This document shows positions 59,896 to 63,557 of a stretch of 63,557 nt of DNA, piece by piece. Positions within the stretch are counted from its first letter, which is position 1, and the number at the start of each line of letters is the position of its first letter. The notes under the pieces are model-generated. The model was not told the DNA's origin. It did not search any database and was given only the letters and a program-made list of their open reading frames with translations. The translations under genes and the position numbers were made by a program. The DNA is from a virus: positions 1-63,557 of the IMG/VR virus record IMGVR_UViG_3300046782_000096. One strand, 5' to 3'.

Positions 59896-60353
59896 TGAAC
59901 GCTACTTTAGAATTTGAAATTAATAAAGCAATTGAAAAATCTCTACCGTCTGAATTAGGTAATGCTTTAAAGAAACGGCTTGAAGATGCGGATAAATTTG
60001 AAACAGACTATAAAGGAATAATAGTAAAGTACGATATGGCGTTAAAAGAAAAAGGAGAATTAAAAGACCAACTAGAAAAAGCGCAAAGAGAAATAGCCAA
60101 ACATGCTGTTTTAGAAGCAAGGGAAAATGCAGTTAGGATAAGGGAAGAGAAAGCGGCTGTTACAGAATTGGAAACTAAGTTAAAAGCGGAAGAGAAGATA
60201 AGTGCCGCACTTGGTGGTGCTTTGGCTGGACTAGTACGCAATGCCGAGTATCGGACTCAAGTGTTTACTAGTGTACCTTTACCTATTGCACCGGGAGGTT
60301 ATGGTACACAAACCGGACAAGGTTCTGAAACCCGCGAACGCAAACAGGAGTAA
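59895..60353 (+). CDS. Coiled-coil protein
   Basis: 152 aa, TAATG-coupled. Residues 25-110 are charged heptads (LEKAQREIAKHAV); the C-terminal tail is Gly/Pro/Thr-rich. Structural or scaffolding partner in the replication operon; no family recognised. Confidence 0.65.
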   Translation: MNATLEFEINKAIEKSLPSELGNALKKRLEDADKFETDYKGIIVKYDMALKEKGELKDQLEKAQREIAKHAVLEARENAVRIREEKAAVTELETKLKAEEKISAALGGALAGLVRNAEYRTQVFTSVPLPIAPGGYGTQTGQGSETRERKQE

Positions 60354-60356
60354 GCC

Positions 60357-60851
60357 ATGACACGCATGACTACTAAAGAAATTGATTTACTAACCTGTGC
60401 AAGTTTAATTGCACGATTGAATACTAGTGAAGAAACACCAGAACATAAGTTATTCAAAGCTGCGTATGATTTAATCAAGGATGAAAGGTACTGGTGTAAA
60501 TATCATATGAGACAGACTGTTAAAGAAATGGAATTTAGAGCAGTAGCTGTAAAAATGCCAATGGTTATGGAGTTTGTACACGGTTCTGAAGTAATGGAAG
60601 ATTTAGATTATACTTTTGAAATGCGATATATGCCAGTTTACTTTAACCAGTTTTGTACTTATGGTGCTTTACGGGAAGCTGCCCGTAATATAGATTGTTT
60701 TAGCATAGGTAAAGTAATGGAAATAGTAATCAATGCTTTATCTGATTCTATTGGTGGTCAACGTATTGACCAGTATAATGATATGCACACTCATGCAGAA
60801 GTAATGGGTATGTTTCATAGAACCGCTGAACGGATGGGGTGGTCACTATGA
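60357..60851 (+). CDS. Hypothetical replication-region protein
   Basis: 164 aa, mixed helices and strands with four Cys and several Met-rich stretches. No recognised motif. Overlaps the next start by four bases. Confidence 0.65.
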   Translation: MTRMTTKEIDLLTCASLIARLNTSEETPEHKLFKAAYDLIKDERYWCKYHMRQTVKEMEFRAVAVKMPMVMEFVHGSEVMEDLDYTFEMRYMPVYFNQFCTYGALREAARNIDCFSIGKVMEIVINALSDSIGGQRIDQYNDMHTHAEVMGMFHRTAERMGWSL

Positions 60852-61189
60852 GTACAGCACCAGTAAGAGAGAAGATTGAACTGAATGATAAAATAATAGA
60901 CGTGATGGCTAAAGTAGCAGAAGGCAATCTAGATGCTAGTACTATCCTTGCACATCTTGTTAGTATGTACCCTACTGAGGGAATTTATACTTTACTTACT
61001 CTTAACGATATGAATATGCGCGGTCCTCAAATTGTGGTAGCGTATAAAGACTTCTGTAAAGAAGATTTAGCTAAGTTTAAAGAGGTAATTGATAACCGCA
61101 GTCAAGAGGTAGTAGATGTAGTAAACTCTATTATGGGTCATTATGCAACCGCTGTAACTCATGGAGCAAGTTTTAATGCTCGCTCATAA
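60848..61189 (+). CDS. Hypothetical helical protein
   Basis: 113 aa from ATG at 60848 (ATGA overlap). Helical with Asp/Glu and an FKEVIDNRSQEVVDVV C-terminal helix. Overlaps the helicase gene start by 14 bp. Confidence 0.65.
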   Translation: MSTAPVREKIELNDKIIDVMAKVAEGNLDASTILAHLVSMYPTEGIYTLLTLNDMNMRGPQIVVAYKDFCKEDLAKFKEVIDNRSQEVVDVVNSIMGHYATAVTHGASFNARS

Positions 61190-62714
61190 AGGTCAACTTG
61201 TAATGCAGGTAGATCAACCATATGCGGTCTTAGATGCCGTACCCCACGGTATGATAACTTATGTTAATGGCAAACAGTTTGTAGTAGTTCCACACAACGC
61301 AGATGTAGTTAAGATTCTACGTAACATAGGATTAAAGCCACCACTTGTAGAGTTAGATGGGTTTCAATTTACTGGCAAAGATAAGCCATTTGACCATCAG
61401 AAAAGTAGTACACAGTTCCTAGTCACACATAAGAGAGCTTTTAATCTTAGTGACATGGGAACGGGTAAGACCAAATCGGCTTTATGGGCTGCGGAATACC
61501 TTAAACAACATGGGGTTATTAAAAGAATCCTAGTAGCTTGCCCCTTGTCTGTAATTAGTGTATGGGAAGAAGAGTGTTGGAATACTGTACCACATAGAAG
61601 CATCTCAAGGCTATTAGGCACTAGAGAGAGGAGAATAGAGAAACTTAAATTAGGTGCGGAGATTTGCGTTATTAACCATGATGGTGTTACTACTATCTTG
61701 GATGAATTGATAGCCGCTAATTTTGACTTGCTTATCATTGATGAGGCAAGTGCATACCGGAACGCTCAGACAAGGCGTACCAAACGAGTCAAGAGGCTCA
61801 CGCTAGGCATACCGTGGCTATGGCTAATGACCGGCACGCCAGCCCCTAAAGCGCCTACAGACGCTTTCTCTTTGATTAAACTAGTTAATCCTAGTAGCTT
61901 TCCTGCCGGGTTTACATTGTTTAAAGAAATAACAATGATGAAGGTAGCCAATTTTAAATGGATACCAAGAGCAATAGCTAAAGAATTTATATATAAACAT
62001 CTTCAACCGGCGATTAGGTTTAAGAAAAGCGAGTGTTTAGATTTACCACCAGTTACGCATGTCAACCGTATGTGTGAATTGACAGAACAGCAAAAGAAAG
62101 GATTTAAGTTAATGAAAGCCCGCATGGTGATGGAACAGCATGATGGTGAAAGAATCACAGCCGCTAATGCCGCAGTTAAACTAATTAAACTAGTTCAAAT
62201 ATGCTGTGGTGTTATTAAAGATAATAATGGATTACACTATAAATTAGACTCTGCTTTTAGGTTAAAACTTCTAAATGAAATAGTAGAAGAATCAGGAAAC
62301 AAAAATATTGTATTTGTACCATTCCTTGGTGTCATGGCAATGGTCCAAGAGTATTTAAAGAAACAAGGATATAGCACTGGACTTGTAAATGGCGATGTTA
62401 GTTTTACTGAAAGGACAAAAATATTTAATGAGTTTCAGAATGGCGATACACAAGTACTAATAGCTCATCCTAGAACTGCTGCCCACGGTTTGAATTTAAC
62501 TGCATCTGCCTATGTGACGTGGTATGCTCCTATTTTTAGTGCGGAACAATACTTACAAGCTAATAACAGAATAGATCGACCGGGGCAAACTAAGAATATG
62601 ACTATAGCACATATCATAGCTACCCCTTTAGAAGCTGGTTTATATCGTGCTTTATGGGGACAAGTTAGTATGCAGCAAGCTATTTTAGAACAATACGAGG
62701 GGCTAATAAAATGA
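61176..62714 (+). CDS. SNF2-like superfamily 2 helicase
   Basis: 512 aa; ATG at 61176 with GGAG upstream is preferred over 61161. Motif I DMGTGKTKSA (K98), motif II DEAS (D189, E190), motif III MTGTPAP, and motif VI QANNRIDRPGQTKN are all present in order. It is a DNA-stimulated ATPase of the kind many phages encode to remodel branched DNA or displace proteins, likely acting with the VRR-NUC and Cas4-like nucleases. Confidence 0.9.
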   Translation: MLAHKGQLVMQVDQPYAVLDAVPHGMITYVNGKQFVVVPHNADVVKILRNIGLKPPLVELDGFQFTGKDKPFDHQKSSTQFLVTHKRAFNLSDMGTGKTKSALWAAEYLKQHGVIKRILVACPLSVISVWEEECWNTVPHRSISRLLGTRERRIEKLKLGAEICVINHDGVTTILDELIAANFDLLIIDEASAYRNAQTRRTKRVKRLTLGIPWLWLMTGTPAPKAPTDAFSLIKLVNPSSFPAGFTLFKEITMMKVANFKWIPRAIAKEFIYKHLQPAIRFKKSECLDLPPVTHVNRMCELTEQQKKGFKLMKARMVMEQHDGERITAANAAVKLIKLVQICCGVIKDNNGLHYKLDSAFRLKLLNEIVEESGNKNIVFVPFLGVMAMVQEYLKKQGYSTGLVNGDVSFTERTKIFNEFQNGDTQVLIAHPRTAAHGLNLTASAYVTWYAPIFSAEQYLQANNRIDRPGQTKNMTIAHIIATPLEAGLYRALWGQVSMQQAILEQYEGLIK

Positions 62715-63022
62715 TAGACTTAGAAGCTAAAATCATGTATCAGTTAAAGGCGATTCTTGCCGGTGAAGCTACGTTACTGGAACAAGCACATTCATTTAAT
62801 ATTAATGTGGAAAGAGTAGAAGAACAAGTGCGCCGGTTACTAGCAGAGAAAAAGATTTTTGGATCGGATGACGTAATGGATGTTATCATGGCTGGCTATT
62901 GTATAGGTCGAAAGGATCAAGCACTAGCCTCATTCGCTGACTTAGTTGGTAAAGAGAAACTACAAGAATTATTTAGTAAAGTATGTATCGAACTGGGGAT
63001 ACAACCACAGAGGCTAAACTAA
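62711..63022 (+). CDS. Small helical protein after the helicase
   Basis: 103 aa, ATGA-coupled. Helices with HTH-like spacing at 15-45 (ILAGEATLLEQAHSFNINVERVEEQV, in part) suggest a DNA-binding fold. Its stop overlaps the next start (TAATG). Confidence 0.62.
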   Translation: MIDLEAKIMYQLKAILAGEATLLEQAHSFNINVERVEEQVRRLLAEKKIFGSDDVMDVIMAGYCIGRKDQALASFADLVGKEKLQELFSKVCIELGIQPQRLN

Positions 63023-63557
63023 TGAAACGTACTCTGCTTTACTCTTTAATCTTAGCTGCAACGGCAACAAGCGCTGCTCCTGTAGTTATTATCAATGGAA
63101 CTTGTACCGTCACGCCTTCTAGTGATATTACGGTAAAAGCTGATACGGGCAATATTATAGTGACTGGTACTTTTAGCAATGCTTGTGGTAATGTTGTTAC
63201 GCCACCCCCTGTAGAGCCACCACCGGTAGAAATACCCACTGCCTGTACGGAAGGGAGTCCAGTAGGCGAATTAGGTAAATTAGGCTATGGTAGACAATGC
63301 AGCGGAAGCATTCGTACTTATAATACTAGTATGAATCCTAAACCAAAATGGGATAATACTTATGAAGGATTAATGGCTGGTCCTTGGCCCGGTAATAAAG
63401 CTCAATTTGGATGGGCTTTATCTATGTTTGTTAAGTCAATGGGCTTTGGATCATTTAAATTTAATACAGGACAGGTAGAGGCAGGAGTAACATTTCAAAG
63501 TAATACTAGTTATGGTGTTCAAGGAACGATAAGTGTTAGTACAATAACGGGAGATTT
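63022..63557 (+). CDS. N-terminal part of secreted protein (completed at 1-339)
   Basis: Signal peptide MKRTLLYSLILAATATSAAP, then a small beta domain with two Cys (GTCTV...NACGNVV), a Pro-rich linker (PPPVEPPPVEIP) and a domain beginning with two Cys (PTACTEGS..., RQCSGS). The frame continues without a break into positions 1-339. About 246 aa in total. Exported to periplasm or surface. Function not recognised; the domain after the linker could be a binding module. Confidence 0.78.
   Translation, partial: MKRTLLYSLILAATATSAAPVVIINGTCTVTPSSDITVKADTGNIIVTGTFSNACGNVVTPPPVEPPPVEIPTACTEGSPVGELGKLGYGRQCSGSIRTYNTSMNPKPKWDNTYEGLMAGPWPGNKAQFGWALSMFVKSMGFGSFKFNTGQVEAGVTFQSNTSYGVQGTISVSTITGD
63421..63557. 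repeat. Terminal direct repeat, right copy
   Basis: Identical to 1-137 except for A at 63547 (C at 127). 126 matching bases precede the difference and 10 follow. Marks the circular join. Confidence 0.9.

Overview
The window is an essentially complete tailed-phage genome of podovirus type. The last 137 bases repeat the first 137 with one substitution, and one gene runs across the join, so the sequence closes into a circle of about 63,420 bp. The virion genes support the podovirus call: TerS/TerL, a long P22-like portal, scaffold, HK97-fold capsid, adaptor and nozzle proteins, three to five ejection-type internal proteins including a 2508-aa giant, and fibre/spike proteins. I see no tape measure, sheath, integrase, repressor or phage RNA polymerase. 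Without its own polymerase the phage should rely on host RNA polymerase, and several TTGAC(A/C/G)-type promoters are visible. Strong Shine-Dalgarno sites, a DUF3309-like membrane protein and CsrA-type RNA hairpins suggest a proteobacterial host. This is inference; no host is directly shown. The genome is AT-rich with sharply bounded GC-rich patches.

Layout. Two long, mostly co-directional arms diverge from a non-coding region at 41.6-42.4 kb. That region holds three perfect DnaA boxes, short iterons, AT-rich blocks and palindromes, and is a candidate origin. The leftward arm (41.5 to 7.6 kb) encodes packaging, head, fibres, neck/tail and ejection proteins, ending in the giant virion protein with an HExxH motif. 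The rightward arm runs from 42.4 kb through the join to 7.6 kb. It begins with a DUF932-family gene and a long string of very small, often Cys-rich early genes. These are interrupted by 12-bp iterons, terminators and structured RNA regions. Next come a secreted cargo-like protein and the replication block: family A DNA polymerase, Cas4/RecB-like Fe-S nuclease, VRR-NUC nuclease and SNF2-like helicase. After the join follow an N4 gp49/Sf6 gp66 family protein, a putative ssDNA-binding protein, a PrimPol-helicase, tRNA-Leu(UAA) and a MazG-like pyrophosphohydrolase. The arms converge with overlapping stop codons at 7.6 kb, roughly opposite the candidate origin.

The most unusual signals are in the non-coding DNA of the rightward arm. 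Three intercistronic hairpins display ANGGA hexaloops, the CsrA/RsmA recognition form. A multi-hairpin RNA-like region lies at 52.58-52.75 kb. A promoter-terminator unit with no ORF lies at 52.97-53.11 kb. Eight copies of a 12-bp repeat lie in two gaps flanking a four-gene cassette. All functions are read from sequence alone; family names come from recognised motifs, not from searches.
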